Shown one piece after another: positions 17,401-24,611 of a DNA stretch of 33,219 bases. A program made the translations under genes and the position numbers. Positions within the stretch are counted from its first letter, which is position 1; each line of letters opens with the position of its first letter. Under the pieces are notes generated by a model that was given only the letters and a program-made list of their open reading frames with translations, did not search any database and had not been told where the DNA came from. Source of the DNA: Pseudoflavonifractor sp. 60 (GTDB lineage Bacteria > Bacillota > Clostridia > Oscillospirales > Oscillospiraceae); NCBI RefSeq assembly GCF_009911645.1, contig NZ_QWKI01000088.1:1-33219 (forward strand), given 5' to 3'.

Positions 17401-17958
17401 TTGCCCGGACTGACAGACCACCAGCGTTTCGCCGCTGCTCATGGCCTCTTGCTGAAGCAGGGCCAGCTGTTCGGCCAGGGCGTAACTGCCGGGAATGGCA
17501 TATTCAAACCGGGTCAGCCGGGAATTGAACTGCTTGCCGCTATCCCGGTCATAGGTGATGCTTGGGAGCACATCAGGCAGATTGACCAGGATGCTGTCCT
17601 TGTCAACCCAGCCGGTGCCATCCAGGGTGCCGCCTGTCCAGCCGCCATTCTGGTAGCCGACCTTCAGTCTGTCGCCGCCCTTGTCCTCCAGAAGGGCAAA
17701 GGGCACAGCGGTGGGAATGGTGGTTGCCTGAGCGGTGCCGTTCTCGGTTTTATAGACGGTGAGAGCTTCATCGCCGCCGTTCCAAGCGGTAGCGCCTGCC
17801 ACATTCAGCTCGAAGCTGCCAGTGGGGGCGTAGGGGTTGGAACTGCCATCCGATGTGTCGGCAGCGAAGACTGCAGCCGGGAGCATACCGGCTGCCATAA
17901 TGACTGCCAGCAAACCGGAGATTGTCCGTCTCCAGTGAGTTTTTATGCTTTGCAACAT
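14419..17958 (-). CDS. Giant SpaA/CnaB-repeat adhesin, N-terminal part, interrupted by TAG
   Basis: This is a 1,179-residue secreted protein. ATG at 17958 follows AAGGAGG by 8 bases and begins a clear signal peptide (THWRRTISGLLAVIMAAG, then MLPAAVFA). Residues about 30-680 form an unrecognised head domain. A strand-rich domain (about 685-735), a run of eight prolines (about 740-748) and five SpaA/CnaB-type modules follow. The frame ends EDLEPGM then TAG. The previous module has PGIYSVQETATLP and this one PGM-stop-SVTEIATLP, so the stop replaces an expected Tyr codon (TAC/TAT to TAG). Without it the protein would have about 2,780 residues. It follows the SLH/NlpC gene and a hairpin. It could be a sequencing error, a recent mutation or readthrough. 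Confidence 0.88.
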   Translation of the reverse strand: MLQSIKTHWRRTISGLLAVIMAAGMLPAAVFAADTSDGSSNPYAPTGSFELNVAGATAWNGGDEALTVYKTENGTAQATTIPTAVPFALLEDKGGDRLKVGYQNGGWTGGTLDGTGWVDKDSILVNLPDVLPSITYDRDSGKQFNSRLTRFEYAIPGSYALAEQLALLQQEAMSSGETLVVCQSGQNVSINRAKGDPIQLHNYTLDGVRYQKFDAWTEYEAADNSLSDLSYNLPFSVDRACSADPSVTLAVFCPQSVKRAPSKVSASDPTGGVGAYNPGSPGGKKPSTSNVDWKTDPDRTFLRFTLIEFPQGVVTDISTDDWSTWHTVGTPLNVVWSKGWSADECRSKVTWYNSQAVRYNSVGADAAQLMAGPSVAHGVYSYEATSGHNKRWVTTADEFQAESGITDQEKEQMFHCNSNSWSSGWRDGDYTSMWGTDAESVTPGNLYKVYKANDAFLYLLNRLSEGDDGAGGDVAGWSKDEAMERWSEYVHDADGNLRTKYRIIVETGGIFVDPDGGRRAYTLRDMMAYTLYNNEGSGKGSLIHDQMSTIVNMARWMHQGKDNQFLEYPLDENGSPTGEELHSTNGFRECDSYVDTIQYARPIRDTIFSERRSFGLHIFSPFNFESEPLRPSLEVTKKAGAEIPSGEEWSFTINYTAGSPTSYTATKAVTETANGLKFTLKADETIHIDFVADPSFRCEVTEDDSSKLTSITGTGGVADMTAKKFTTTSSIAKATFTNGTEPPPPPPPPDEPTPGKAILFKRDANTNKGVGPATFKFSSVVNGVYEFDTNASGELEAVQWWDPTEAAGKYIKPGEYVVSEIVPPPNYEPTSEVQQIKLELDADGNPIPAGPLVFKNLAKVGLRVLKYDRQSHQPMNGVTFEIFRNGTSIGRYETKGQGEILLTGIEPGTYRAVEVDTGDEGHILDTSYQEVELVAGGGIKELIFFNDTKPGMKLVKVDSSDPSKTIPNAKFRIRAVDGSFGPQEFVTNGSGEIDLSNLPMGAYEVTEVECAGYVIDDAQRIIHLKANDTAQFVFTNTKKPGFRLVKTSADGAPLDGVTFRIAPIGDAGRSIDRTTQNGGEILVEGLEPGIYSVQETATLPNHILDTTEYHVELSPGKTSELRLSNDKKPGFRLIKTSADGTPLDGVTFRISKIEDGSRYLDRTTKNGGEIFVEDLEPGM

Positions 17959-17991
17959 TAAATTTTCCTCCTTATAGCGGATTTTGGGTGC

Positions 17992-18023
17992 AAAAAAGGA
18001 CCACACAGAATTGTGCAGTCCTT
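17992..18023 (-). terminator. Hairpin with U-run between the SLH/NlpC gene and the adhesin
   Basis: On the minus strand AAGGACTGCACA, loop ATTC, TGTGTGGTCCTT and then a run of T form an intrinsic-terminator shape (two mismatched pairs). It ends about 35 bases before the adhesin start. No clear promoter is visible after it, so it may act as an attenuator rather than a full stop. Confidence 0.6.
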
Positions 18024-18097
18024 ATAGTCTTGATACCTCGCATGTGATTGGGACTATTCATGTGAGGAATTGGTGGCTTTAAGTGCATTTGTCCTCC

Positions 18098-19249
18098 TTA
18101 ACTGTTATCTTTGGGCCATACCTCAACGCTGTTTCCCGTATAAGGTGTGCCCTTTGGGTAACGCGTCCAGACCTCGAGGTGATGGGGGATTTGTCCACCA
18201 CTGAACCCGGTCAAGCTATAACTTCTGAGATTTGCATGGTCTTTATCTGGCCACCAAATGGTCTCTCCGCCGTTTCCATCGGTATAATGGAATCGCCCTT
18301 CTTCATTTGGTGACTCTAGTGAAATAACTGCATGGCCTACCTTTCCATCCGGACTAACTACAAACACAATGTCACCAGGCCGCAATTCACTAATGTTGTC
18401 CAGCTTGCGTCCAGGGTTGGCAGTGTCCCCAAAGATCAAGGAGCTTACCATGCTGGCATAGGCCCCGCAGCCGTAGGTATTGCTGACGTGATAACTGCGC
18501 ATAATCTGGCCGCTGATACTGCTGGGGACCTCGTTCTTGTGAGTGTTCAAGGTGTTGTGAGTCCCCCAGATGGTGCCGATGGGCCAATCTTTCTCAATCT
18601 GCTGAAGCAGCTCCAACACATTTTCCTCCGTAATGGGTTTGCCATTGGTGAGGTAGCCGTCTCTGAAGCCTGACGCGGTAGACACGCTTCCTGCGTTACC
18701 GCCGTTCAGAGCCCGATAGATCAGGACAGCGATATTTCCTCGGGTAATAGAAGGCCCTTCTGCCGCACTTCCTGGGAGCAGGCCCAGCTCAGACGCCTTG
18801 CCACAGGCGGTAGCGTAGGTCCACTGGCTGGCGGGGCAGTCCAGATACCGGAGCATGACGGTACAGGCTGCTGCCGGAGTTACTGGATCGCCAGGACCAA
18901 ACAGCTTGTTTCCGTATCCAGCCATCAGCTTTTTTTCAGCGCAGTAGCCGACGAAGGGCATTGCCCACTCCGGAACATCGGTAAAGGGGCAAATGGTCCG
19001 GTAGTAAGCTACGTTCCGGTCCATATCTCCGGTTTCATTGGAGAGCCGGGTCAGAATCACAGCCAGCTCCGCTCGCGTCAGGCCAGAGCCAAGGTTCAGG
19101 TTACCGTTCTGGTCGCCAGTCAGGATTCCATTCTCCTTCAGCCAGGCGGCCGCCGTTTCCTGCTCTGTCTGAACGCCTGCGGCTAGGGCAGGTACAGCCA
19201 GTGACAACGCCAGTGCAGTACACAGCAGCAAGGTCAAGATCCGTTTCAT
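18098..19249 (-). CDS. SLH-domain surface protein with NlpC/P60-like amidase domain
   Basis: This is a 383-residue secreted protein. A signal peptide (MKRILTLLLCTALALSLAVP) ends at about ALAAG. Three S-layer-homology-like segments follow (about 30-190), including LTRAELAVILTRL and PFTDVPEWAMPFVGYCAEKK, which would bind the cell wall. The C-terminal domain (about 215-375) has NlpC/P60/CHAP-like features: a Cys in NTYGCGAYASM, ELRPGDIVFVV and a His in GKVGHAVISLE. ATG at 19249 with AAGGGAG about 8 bases before it is preferred to upstream ATG 19273. A good promoter precedes it. It probably trims peptidoglycan near the adhesin. The amidase call rests on the short Cys and His motifs. Confidence 0.82.
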   Translation of the reverse strand: MKRILTLLLCTALALSLAVPALAAGVQTEQETAAAWLKENGILTGDQNGNLNLGSGLTRAELAVILTRLSNETGDMDRNVAYYRTICPFTDVPEWAMPFVGYCAEKKLMAGYGNKLFGPGDPVTPAAACTVMLRYLDCPASQWTYATACGKASELGLLPGSAAEGPSITRGNIAVLIYRALNGGNAGSVSTASGFRDGYLTNGKPITEENVLELLQQIEKDWPIGTIWGTHNTLNTHKNEVPSSISGQIMRSYHVSNTYGCGAYASMVSSLIFGDTANPGRKLDNISELRPGDIVFVVSPDGKVGHAVISLESPNEEGRFHYTDGNGGETIWWPDKDHANLRSYSLTGFSGGQIPHHLEVWTRYPKGTPYTGNSVEVWPKDNS

Positions 19250-19310
19250 TTTCAACACTCCCTTCACGCTCATAACTCAACTTTTCTTGCTTGTTTCCTG
19301 GTATAATTTG

Positions 19311-19339
19311 AGCATAATACGAAACTTGCCCCCTGTCAA
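19311..19339 (-). promoter_or_regulatory. Sigma-A-type promoter of the SLH/NlpC gene
   Basis: On the minus strand TTGACA (19339-19334) and TATGCT (19316-19311) are 17 bases apart. They lie about 60 bases before the ATG at 19249, in an AT-rich 200-base gap after the sortase gene. Confidence 0.7.
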
Positions 19340-19455
19340 AGGATTATTTTAAATCCCTTTCCCGATATTTTGGACTTAGCTGGATTTGTGTAATTGTTTT
19401 TATTTTGCCTACAATTTTTGGCTGATTCACGCTCAAAAAGTCGTTTGTAAACCTT

Positions 19456-20280
19456 TTATGAACGGACCTCCACCGCCTGTACAACGACACGGCTCTCCGG
19501 GTGGTCAGCCAGGCAGGTGGTCAGGGTAATGCGGTTGTCAGAGGTGGCCTGGAGATAACTCCAGTCGGTGTTGGAGATAACCTTTACCGTCTCAACCGCA
19601 TAGGTACGGGTCCCATAGATGGTGGTGTAGGTGATGGTATCTCCTCGCTCCAAGTTCTTGATGGAGCCGATAGCGTACTTGGTCCCCCGGTTATGGCCGC
19701 ACGCTCCGACATTGCCGTCCCAGGCGGAGGTGGAGCTATAGTGCCCCAAGCCTTTCTTTATGCTGGCGTTAGTCTCACCCTCCCACAGCTTCATACTGAT
19801 CTTGAGGGACGGAATCTTGATGGTGCCGATGCTGCCGTCCTTGTAGGCCATCCCGTCCAAGCTGGTGTAGGCGGGCTGCTGGACGGTGGGGGTAGTGGGA
19901 ACAGTGGGGGGCTGAGTGGTGGAGCCGGGACTACTGGCCTCTACCAGAACGGTGATAGGCCCGCCGCCAGCCACTCCATAACCACCCCCACCTGTAGCCA
20001 TAGTTTGTTGAAGGCCGGGGAGGATGGTATGCTCCATCACGCCGGTCATGGTGGTGGACTGGACACCGTACTCCAACTCTGGAATTTGGTAGTCTACTAC
20101 GTTCCTGCCACCATAGTTATACTGGCTGCCGTAGACATCCTCATAACTGGTGCTCTTGTAGTAGTCTTGGGGGGCATCCGTAGTAAAGGAGTAGTCCGCC
20201 GCTGCGTAGGCGGAGGGGGTCAGGGCCAGCAACGCCAGCGCGGGCAAGATCGCTCGGGTCAGAATGTTCAGCTTTTTCAT
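19456..20280 (-). CDS. Sortase (cysteine transpeptidase) with signal peptide and long stalk
   Basis: This 274-residue protein joins LPXTG-type proteins to the wall or to each other. After a signal or anchor segment (about 8-27) comes a Pro/Thr/Gly-rich stalk (about 95-135), then the sortase barrel (about 148-272). The catalytic set is complete: His196 in GACGHNRG, Cys256 in TLTTCLADH and Arg264 in PESRVVV. The TLTTC pattern and small size fit class D/E-like or class B-like sortases; the class is not certain. Its ATG overlaps the stop of the upstream gene as ATGA. The likely substrate is the adjacent giant adhesin ending LPKTGY. Confidence 0.9.
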   Translation of the reverse strand: MKKLNILTRAILPALALLALTPSAYAAADYSFTTDAPQDYYKSTSYEDVYGSQYNYGGRNVVDYQIPELEYGVQSTTMTGVMEHTILPGLQQTMATGGGGYGVAGGGPITVLVEASSPGSTTQPPTVPTTPTVQQPAYTSLDGMAYKDGSIGTIKIPSLKISMKLWEGETNASIKKGLGHYSSTSAWDGNVGACGHNRGTKYAIGSIKNLERGDTITYTTIYGTRTYAVETVKVISNTDWSYLQATSDNRITLTTCLADHPESRVVVQAVEVRS

Positions 20281-21197
20281 GTCGATTCCTCCTGTTCGTG
20301 TTCAGATTCGTCCTCCAGTTCCTCCTCCTGGAGTTGCCGCAGGGCCCGGCGGGAGCGGAACAGCAGCACCGCAAGGGTAGCGACTGTCCCCACCCCCAGG
20401 ACGCCCAAGGCGTAGGGTAGGACCTTCCCGGGCAGACCGGCCACGCTGATGCCGCCCCGGTTGGCGATTAGGCCAGAGCCCTCCATCTCTGTCCCCAGGT
20501 AGGTCACCTTGTAGGTGATACTCTCTACATCGCTTCGGGTGACCTCACCAGTGTAGTCAGCAGAGGTGACGTACCCGGTGGCGACCTTGTGGTAGGACTT
20601 CCCGGAGTAGGTGGCCACAGCCTGATAGGAGGCCGGGGACAGAGTATCGCCCACCAGATCGGTGCCGATGACCTGCCAGTCTACGTTGGACAGGTTCAGC
20701 GTCACACCGTCCTTGACAGTGGTGGCCGGGATGTAGGACATGTCGTTGCGGTCCAGCGGCCCGATGGTCTTGGTAGCGGTAACATTCTTGGCCTGGCTGG
20801 TGTAACCGGCGGCCTCGGTACGGATGGTAGTGTGGTCCAGGGTCAGGACACCGGAGTAAATGCCGTCGTTGTAATCCAGCGTGGTATCCAACTGCTCCAG
20901 GATCTTGCCCAGGTCCTTGGTGTCCGTCTCCAGGGTCACTGTCTCGGTGTGGTACTTCCGGTCCGACACCTGGTTCTCCTCCTTCACGATGTCCGCGAAG
21001 GTGTAGCACCAGCCCTCCTGGTCAAAGGGTTCCTCGATGAGCTGCTGGGGGTCGGCACCGGGGGGCAGGGTGTAGGTCTTGATGAGCTGCTGGCTGCCAT
21101 TGAGATTCTGGATGGTGGTGTCGGTGGGCACCTCCAGGGCGCAGGCGTTGGTCACCAGGGCCGCCGCCAGCAGCAGACAGGTAAGCAGTCTTTTCAT
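20277..21197 (-). CDS. Signal-peptide, C-terminally anchored surface protein upstream of sortase
   Basis: This is a 306-residue protein of unrecognised family. It has a signal peptide (MKRLLTCLLLAAALVTNACA), an extracellular strand-rich body (about 25-255), one membrane segment (about 262-284, LPYALGVLGVGTVATLAVLLF) and a cytoplasmic tail that is first basic (RSRRALRQ) and then strongly acidic. The body contains many Thr/Val/Tyr-rich strands. It is joined by ATGA overlaps to a 28-residue membrane peptide upstream and to the sortase downstream. It may therefore be a partner or holdfast for the sorted adhesin. No catalytic motif was seen. Confidence 0.75.
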   Translation of the reverse strand: MKRLLTCLLLAAALVTNACALEVPTDTTIQNLNGSQQLIKTYTLPPGADPQQLIEEPFDQEGWCYTFADIVKEENQVSDRKYHTETVTLETDTKDLGKILEQLDTTLDYNDGIYSGVLTLDHTTIRTEAAGYTSQAKNVTATKTIGPLDRNDMSYIPATTVKDGVTLNLSNVDWQVIGTDLVGDTLSPASYQAVATYSGKSYHKVATGYVTSADYTGEVTRSDVESITYKVTYLGTEMEGSGLIANRGGISVAGLPGKVLPYALGVLGVGTVATLAVLLFRSRRALRQLQEEELEDESEHEQEEST

Positions 21198-21280
21198 CTC
21201 CGGTTCCTCCTTCTCCAGAAAAATACCGCACTGGACAACGCCAGCGCGGCTGCCAGGGTGATGGGTACGATGGGTTTCAT
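21194..21280 (-). CDS. 28-residue single-pass membrane micropeptide
   Basis: A 29-codon frame begins with ATG at 21280, 7 bases after GGAGG. It encodes MKPIVPITLAAALALSS followed by AVFFWRRRNRR: one hydrophobic helix and a basic end. Its ATG overlaps the upstream toxin-like gene's stop (ATGA), and its own stop overlaps the next gene's ATG. The good ribosome site and double coupling argue that it is translated. The function is unknown. Confidence 0.6.
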   Translation of the reverse strand: MKPIVPITLAAALALSSAVFFWRRRNRR

Positions 21281-21666
21281 TTGGATTCCTCCCTGATTTT
21301 ATATTCTACTGCGTATTCCGGATGATCCCGAAATTCCGCCAGCAGTCTGAGTGAGTGCTCCAGCGCCTTTTCTGTGTCGCGCTGCCGCCGCTTGATAAAT
21401 GGGGTCAAAAACAAAGTGTCGCCATTCTCCATCCGCGTGAAGATAATACGAATCATATTCTTGCTTTTGGCCCGCAGTTCATAGAGCGATTGATACCGCT
21501 CAATGCCAAAATGCTTCACATAGGGCTCCCGCATTGCCGCCTCCGGCATTTGCAGCAGCAGAGCAAATAAGGAAAATATTTTCTGCCGCTGTTTTTCCTC
21601 CAGGCTGTCCAGAAACGCATACAGGGGCGGAGTTCCCTCACCTGGGGCTGTGATCCATAATTTCAC
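21277..21666 (-). CDS. RelE/HigB-superfamily (Gp49-like) toxin-like protein
   Basis: This 129-residue protein has the pattern of Gp49/HigB-type RNA-targeting toxins. LWITAPGEGTPPLYAFLDSL is followed by a helical stretch and then the core RYQSLYELRAKSKNMIRIIF, with FLTPFIKRRQRDTEKALEHS at the end. The frame is open upstream, but GTG at 21666 preceded by AAGGAGG (9 bases) is the likely start. No HTH antitoxin follows; the next genes are a micropeptide and a surface protein. It may be a toxin without its usual partner, or be controlled by the upstream 147-residue protein. It overlaps that gene by 29 bases. Confidence 0.72.
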   Translation of the reverse strand: MKLWITAPGEGTPPLYAFLDSLEEKQRQKIFSLFALLLQMPEAAMREPYVKHFGIERYQSLYELRAKSKNMIRIIFTRMENGDTLFLTPFIKRRQRDTEKALEHSLRLLAEFRDHPEYAVEYKIREESK

Positions 21667-22081
21667 GGGGGTCGGCCTCCTTTTCCTTTTTCTCCACATC
21701 CGCCATCAGCTGTGACAGATATGCGGTAAACCCCAGCGAGAACCGTGTCAGCGCCGGGGCATGGCCCGCCAGCCACCACACCGGATCGGGCAGCGGCTTG
21801 CGCAATGCGTCATACTGGAGGGACAGCAGCAGGAAAATACGCTGCGGGTCGTTCCGCTCCTCCAGCTCGCAGAATGCAGCTGTGATTTTGGAGATAGTCT
21901 CCAGAGACTCATAGGTATCGCAGAGATCATCAAAAAATGAAGCCGCAAAAATATGGATAAACCCCTGCATAGCGGCTTCGTCCACATCTCCCGCTCCTGT
22001 GAGCAGCCCCATTCTGCTCAAGCGGGCGCCGGAGGACCCATCAAAGGGGTCCGGCCTCCGTTTGGCAATTTGTCCTGTCAT
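21638..22081 (-). CDS. Hypothetical protein upstream of the toxin-like gene
   Basis: This 147-residue soluble, mostly helical protein is of no recognised family. ATG at 22081 follows AGGAGGT by 9 bases. A helical middle (ESLETISKITAAFCELEERN) precedes a hydrophobic patch (DPVWWLAGHAPALTRFSLGF) and a charged tail. It is the first gene after the strong terminator at 22117-22148 and overlaps the toxin-like gene by 29 bases. It could be an atypical antitoxin or an unrelated element protein. Confidence 0.6.
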   Translation of the reverse strand: MTGQIAKRRPDPFDGSSGARLSRMGLLTGAGDVDEAAMQGFIHIFAASFFDDLCDTYESLETISKITAAFCELEERNDPQRIFLLLSLQYDALRKPLPDPVWWLAGHAPALTRFSLGFTAYLSQLMADVEKKEKEADPREIMDHSPR

Positions 22082-22106
22082 AGTCGTTGCACCTCCTGTT
22101 TTTTGC

Positions 22107-22148
22107 AAAAGAAAAGCCCGGCCCCTGTGTGAGTGCCACACAGGGGCC
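22107..22148 (-). terminator. Strong intrinsic terminator ending the par operon
   Basis: GGCCCCTGTGTG and CACACAGGGGCC form a perfect 12-bp stem with a 5-base loop. On the minus strand it is followed by GGGCTTTTCTTTT. It lies just after the stop of the gene at 22165 and separates the partition genes from the surface-display genes. Confidence 0.9.
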
Positions 22149-22164
22149 AAGCTATATGGATAAA

Positions 22165-22518
22165 TTATAGGGATAAACGCTTTTTAGTTTGCTCCGGGAC
22201 CGCTTTCCGCAGTTCACCCAAGGATGAGCTGTCAGGAGCCGTCCGGATGATCTCCAGGATATCGCCCCAAATCAGCTGGTTTACAGACAGCTTGTCCTTC
22301 AAAACACCGTCGTCGTAACAGTGCAGGACAGACACCAGATTCAGCCGGTTCATGATGACCCGGTATTGCCTGGAGATATTGGTTTTGTCTTTGTAGGGAG
22401 TGCTTTCTGTCACTGTAATGGAAAGGATCTCGCTGTCCGGCTCATCCAGCCTGCTCTGGACCTCCGACTGGAGCACATCAGGGCAGTCCGACAGGGATAT
22501 GGGTGTGACCTGTATCAT
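22165..22518 (-). CDS. Hypothetical protein cotranscribed with parAB
   Basis: This 117-residue protein is of no recognised family. Its ATG overlaps the ParB stop (ATGA), so the two are translationally coupled. It has an acidic N-terminal part and a central strand/helix region (DKTNISRQYRVIMNRLNLVSV, then LSVNQLIWGDILEII). It is the last gene before a strong terminator. Third genes in par operons are often regulators or segregation accessories, but nothing here proves that. Confidence 0.65.
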   Translation of the reverse strand: MIQVTPISLSDCPDVLQSEVQSRLDEPDSEILSITVTESTPYKDKTNISRQYRVIMNRLNLVSVLHCYDDGVLKDKLSVNQLIWGDILEIIRTAPDSSSLGELRKAVPEQTKKRLSL

Positions 22519-23516
22519 GCTGATTCCTCCCCTACCTGTCCGAAATATAGGGCCAGGGCCTCCCCGATGATCCGTTCCACCTCTTTTTGAGGAGTTCCGG
22601 GCTTGAAATAGGTGTAGTAAAGACTTCTCCCAATACTGACTGCTTTGGGACCGGAAGGCTTGGGGTTACGCAGAAAGTCAACGACACCCTGCTCGGTAAG
22701 GGATTCTGTCTCCGCCAGTTTACGCAGGCCCGCTGCCTGGGCGTCCGACATTTTACGCGGATACCGGTTCATCCCGGCGAATACGGCCAGTTGATTCTCC
22801 CTGCTCAGGTAGGAGAGAGAAACAGCGGAGGCCAGGGTCAGAAGTTTGGCGTCCAGTTTGAGCCTGAGACAGTCCAGCAGCTGATTGATCCGCAGGTAGT
22901 TGGCCACCTGACGCCCGGTGAGATCATAGTCCCCACCCAGGGTATCCCGGTTTTTGGACTTGTGGAAGTCACTTCCACAAGTTTCCCCGCCGCCCTCCAA
23001 AGCTTTCAGTTCCCGAAGGATGTCGTTTCGCTTACCCTGGGAAAACATCTCCGAATACCGCAGGGCGAGCACCGCCGCCTTTTCACTGGGGAGTAAGTCG
23101 CTGAAGGACCGCTGGAGCATGTTGGTTTCCACCACATACATCAGAGCTTCCGTGTCGGACAGCCCCTCTTTGATCAGACACCAGGCGCCGTCCAGGCCAG
23201 CAATCTGCCCCGCGTTCATTCGGTTGTGGCCGGAGAGCATCTCATAGTCGTACACGTCGCCATCTGAGATACGGCGGATAATCAGCGGCATGAGTATCCC
23301 GTTCTGGCGAATGCTCTCCACCATGTCGGAAAGCCGTTCCCCGGTATAAAGTCGAAATGGATGGCCCGCGAACTGACGAATCTTAGAGAAGGAGATAAAG
23401 ACCAGGCGGAGCCCTTTCTGGGTGATTTCAATTTCCCGCTCGTTATCCTGCCCGGCAAACTCCGCTGCCAGGGAGGACATGGAGCGTACTCCTTTGGGCG
23501 GGGGTGCTTTCGACAT
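22515..23516 (-). CDS. parB: ParB/Spo0J-like partition protein
   Basis: This protein of about 333 residues has a ParB N-terminal nuclease/CTPase-like fold: FSKIRQFAGHPFRLYTGERL, IRQNGILMPLIIRR and the box SGHNRM at about 95-100. It then has PSEKAAVLALRYSEMFSQGK and an HTH region (LTGRQVANYLRINQLLDCLR). The GHNR motif corresponds to the GERR/GHRR box that binds CTP in studied ParB proteins. ATG 23516 (AAGGAG about 10 bases before) and ATG 23480 (AAAGGAG 8 bases before) are both plausible. In either case the gene overlaps the end of parA. It would bind centromere-like sites on the element; no parS was identified. Confidence 0.9.
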   Translation of the reverse strand: MSKAPPPKGVRSMSSLAAEFAGQDNEREIEITQKGLRLVFISFSKIRQFAGHPFRLYTGERLSDMVESIRQNGILMPLIIRRISDGDVYDYEMLSGHNRMNAGQIAGLDGAWCLIKEGLSDTEALMYVVETNMLQRSFSDLLPSEKAAVLALRYSEMFSQGKRNDILRELKALEGGGETCGSDFHKSKNRDTLGGDYDLTGRQVANYLRINQLLDCLRLKLDAKLLTLASAVSLSYLSRENQLAVFAGMNRYPRKMSDAQAAGLRKLAETESLTEQGVVDFLRNPKPSGPKAVSIGRSLYYTYFKPGTPQKEVERIIGEALALYFGQVGEESA

Positions 23517-24288
23517 AGCTGATCAACTCCTTTGCAAAGGCCCGGTATGCAATGCTGGCCTTAGAATCTGGGGCATATTCCATCACTGTCAGCCCACGGC
23601 TGATAGCATCCCCAACCTTTACTGTCTCCGGGATGGCCGTCCGAAACACCCGAATTTCATCTTGAAACGCAGTTTCTACATTGGTCCGCGTTATTCGGTA
23701 AAGATTTGTCCTCAGATTACAGCGGGAAAAGACAATGCCCTCAAATTGAATGGCTGGGTTTAGTCTCCTCCGGTTTTTCAAGACGCTGGCAATTAAATCA
23801 CTCAGCCCTTCTGTAGAGTAGAACTCCGGGCAGATGGGAATGAGAACGCTGTCTGCCGCCGTGAGTGCGTTGGTCATAAGGGGACTGGCAGCCCGGTTGG
23901 TGTCGATGATAATGTAGTCGTAATGGGGCCGAAGCGGAGAGAGTATCTCCTGCAAAAACCGCTCTGTCCCCATTTCGGTGAGCAAGCTGGTCTCCAGCTT
24001 GGCCAGGCTTTTGCTTCCAGGAATCAGATCGACCTTCCCGCACCGCTGAATGTAGGTGCTTGGAGCAGGCAAGTCCTGGTCATCCAGGAGCTTGGCTATG
24101 ACCCCGCTGACGTCCAGTGTGGGAGCTTGTCCATCCGGAAGAAGGGTGGCGGAGAGGTTCGTCTGAGGGTCGAAATCCACGCAGAGGACCCGCCGCCCCT
24201 GCTCGGCCAGTATGTAGGATAAGTGCTGACAAATCGTGGTTTTCGTTACGCCGCCTTTCTGATTGGCAACTGTGATAATTCTACACAT
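23443..24288 (-). CDS. parA: ParA/Soj-like partition ATPase
   Basis: This 281-residue P-loop ATPase of the ParA/MinD family would move or hold the element during division together with ParB. The deviant Walker A motif KGGVTKTT is at residues 11-18, with Thr in place of the usual Gly before the catalytic Lys. The switch/Walker A' motif is VDFDPQTNLS and the Walker B-like motif is YDYIIIDTNRAASPL. Further family stretches are PICPEFYSTEGLSDLI and IPETVKVGDAISRG. GGGGAGG lies 11 bases before the ATG. The 3' end overlaps parB by up to 74 bases. A truncated recombinase frame lies directly upstream. Confidence 0.92.
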   Translation of the reverse strand: MCRIITVANQKGGVTKTTICQHLSYILAEQGRRVLCVDFDPQTNLSATLLPDGQAPTLDVSGVIAKLLDDQDLPAPSTYIQRCGKVDLIPGSKSLAKLETSLLTEMGTERFLQEILSPLRPHYDYIIIDTNRAASPLMTNALTAADSVLIPICPEFYSTEGLSDLIASVLKNRRRLNPAIQFEGIVFSRCNLRTNLYRITRTNVETAFQDEIRVFRTAIPETVKVGDAISRGLTVMEYAPDSKASIAYRAFAKELISYVESTPAQRSTLHVLPGSGVCRAG

Positions 24289-24295
24289 TTCTTTA

Positions 24296-24553
24296 TCATC
24301 CTCCCCAATGGCCCTTATGTTGGGACCGCATAAAAATTAGGACCAAATCAGGAAAGCCTTGCAGCACAAGCACTTTCTGACCTAGTCCTAATATAATACT
24401 TTCATCACAGTAGGTCGAGTAGAGGTTCCAGCCTTGTTCATGGACGTAGCGGCTGAGCATTTCCCTCTGGTTCTCCACGGACACGCTTTCGCCGGTTCTC
24501 TCGTCCTCACGGCTGAGCCTGCAATAAATTCCAACATTATAGGTTTCCTGCAT
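24296..24553 (-). pseudogene. N-terminal remnant of a large serine recombinase
   Basis: The first 51 or so residues match the start of TndX/TnpX-type serine recombinases: NVGIYCRLSREDERTGESVS and NQREMLSRYVHEQGWNLYS, then TYCDE. They include the catalytic Ser in YCRLS. After CDES the frame enters unrelated sequence made by an imperfect palindrome and stops, so catalytic, recombinase and zinc-ribbon domains are missing. It has its own promoter and ribosome site, and is the first frame of the transcript that carries parA and parB. It is probably inactive and may now serve as a leader. Confidence 0.8.
24336..24392. repeat. 57-bp imperfect palindrome inside the recombinase remnant
   Basis: ATTAGGAC at 24336 and GTCCTAAT ending at 24392 are the ends of two 26-base arms that match with several mismatches around a short centre near 24364. 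It sits exactly where the recombinase homology stops. It may be a small mobile hairpin, a terminator in the minus direction (a short T run follows), or the scar of the truncating event. Confidence 0.6.
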
Positions 24554-24583
24554 CTTTGATTTTACCTCCCAAAGAGCAGTGCA

Positions 24584-24611
24584 AATGGCGGTCGATTACC
24601 TTACCGCCATT
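24584..24611. repeat. Inverted repeat at the par-operon promoter (possible operator)
   Basis: AATGGCGGT (24584-24592) and ACCGCCATT (24603-24611) are perfect 9-base arms that reach into the -10 box. Its position over the start of transcription fits a repressor site, possibly for ParA or ParB autoregulation. This is inferred. Confidence 0.5.
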
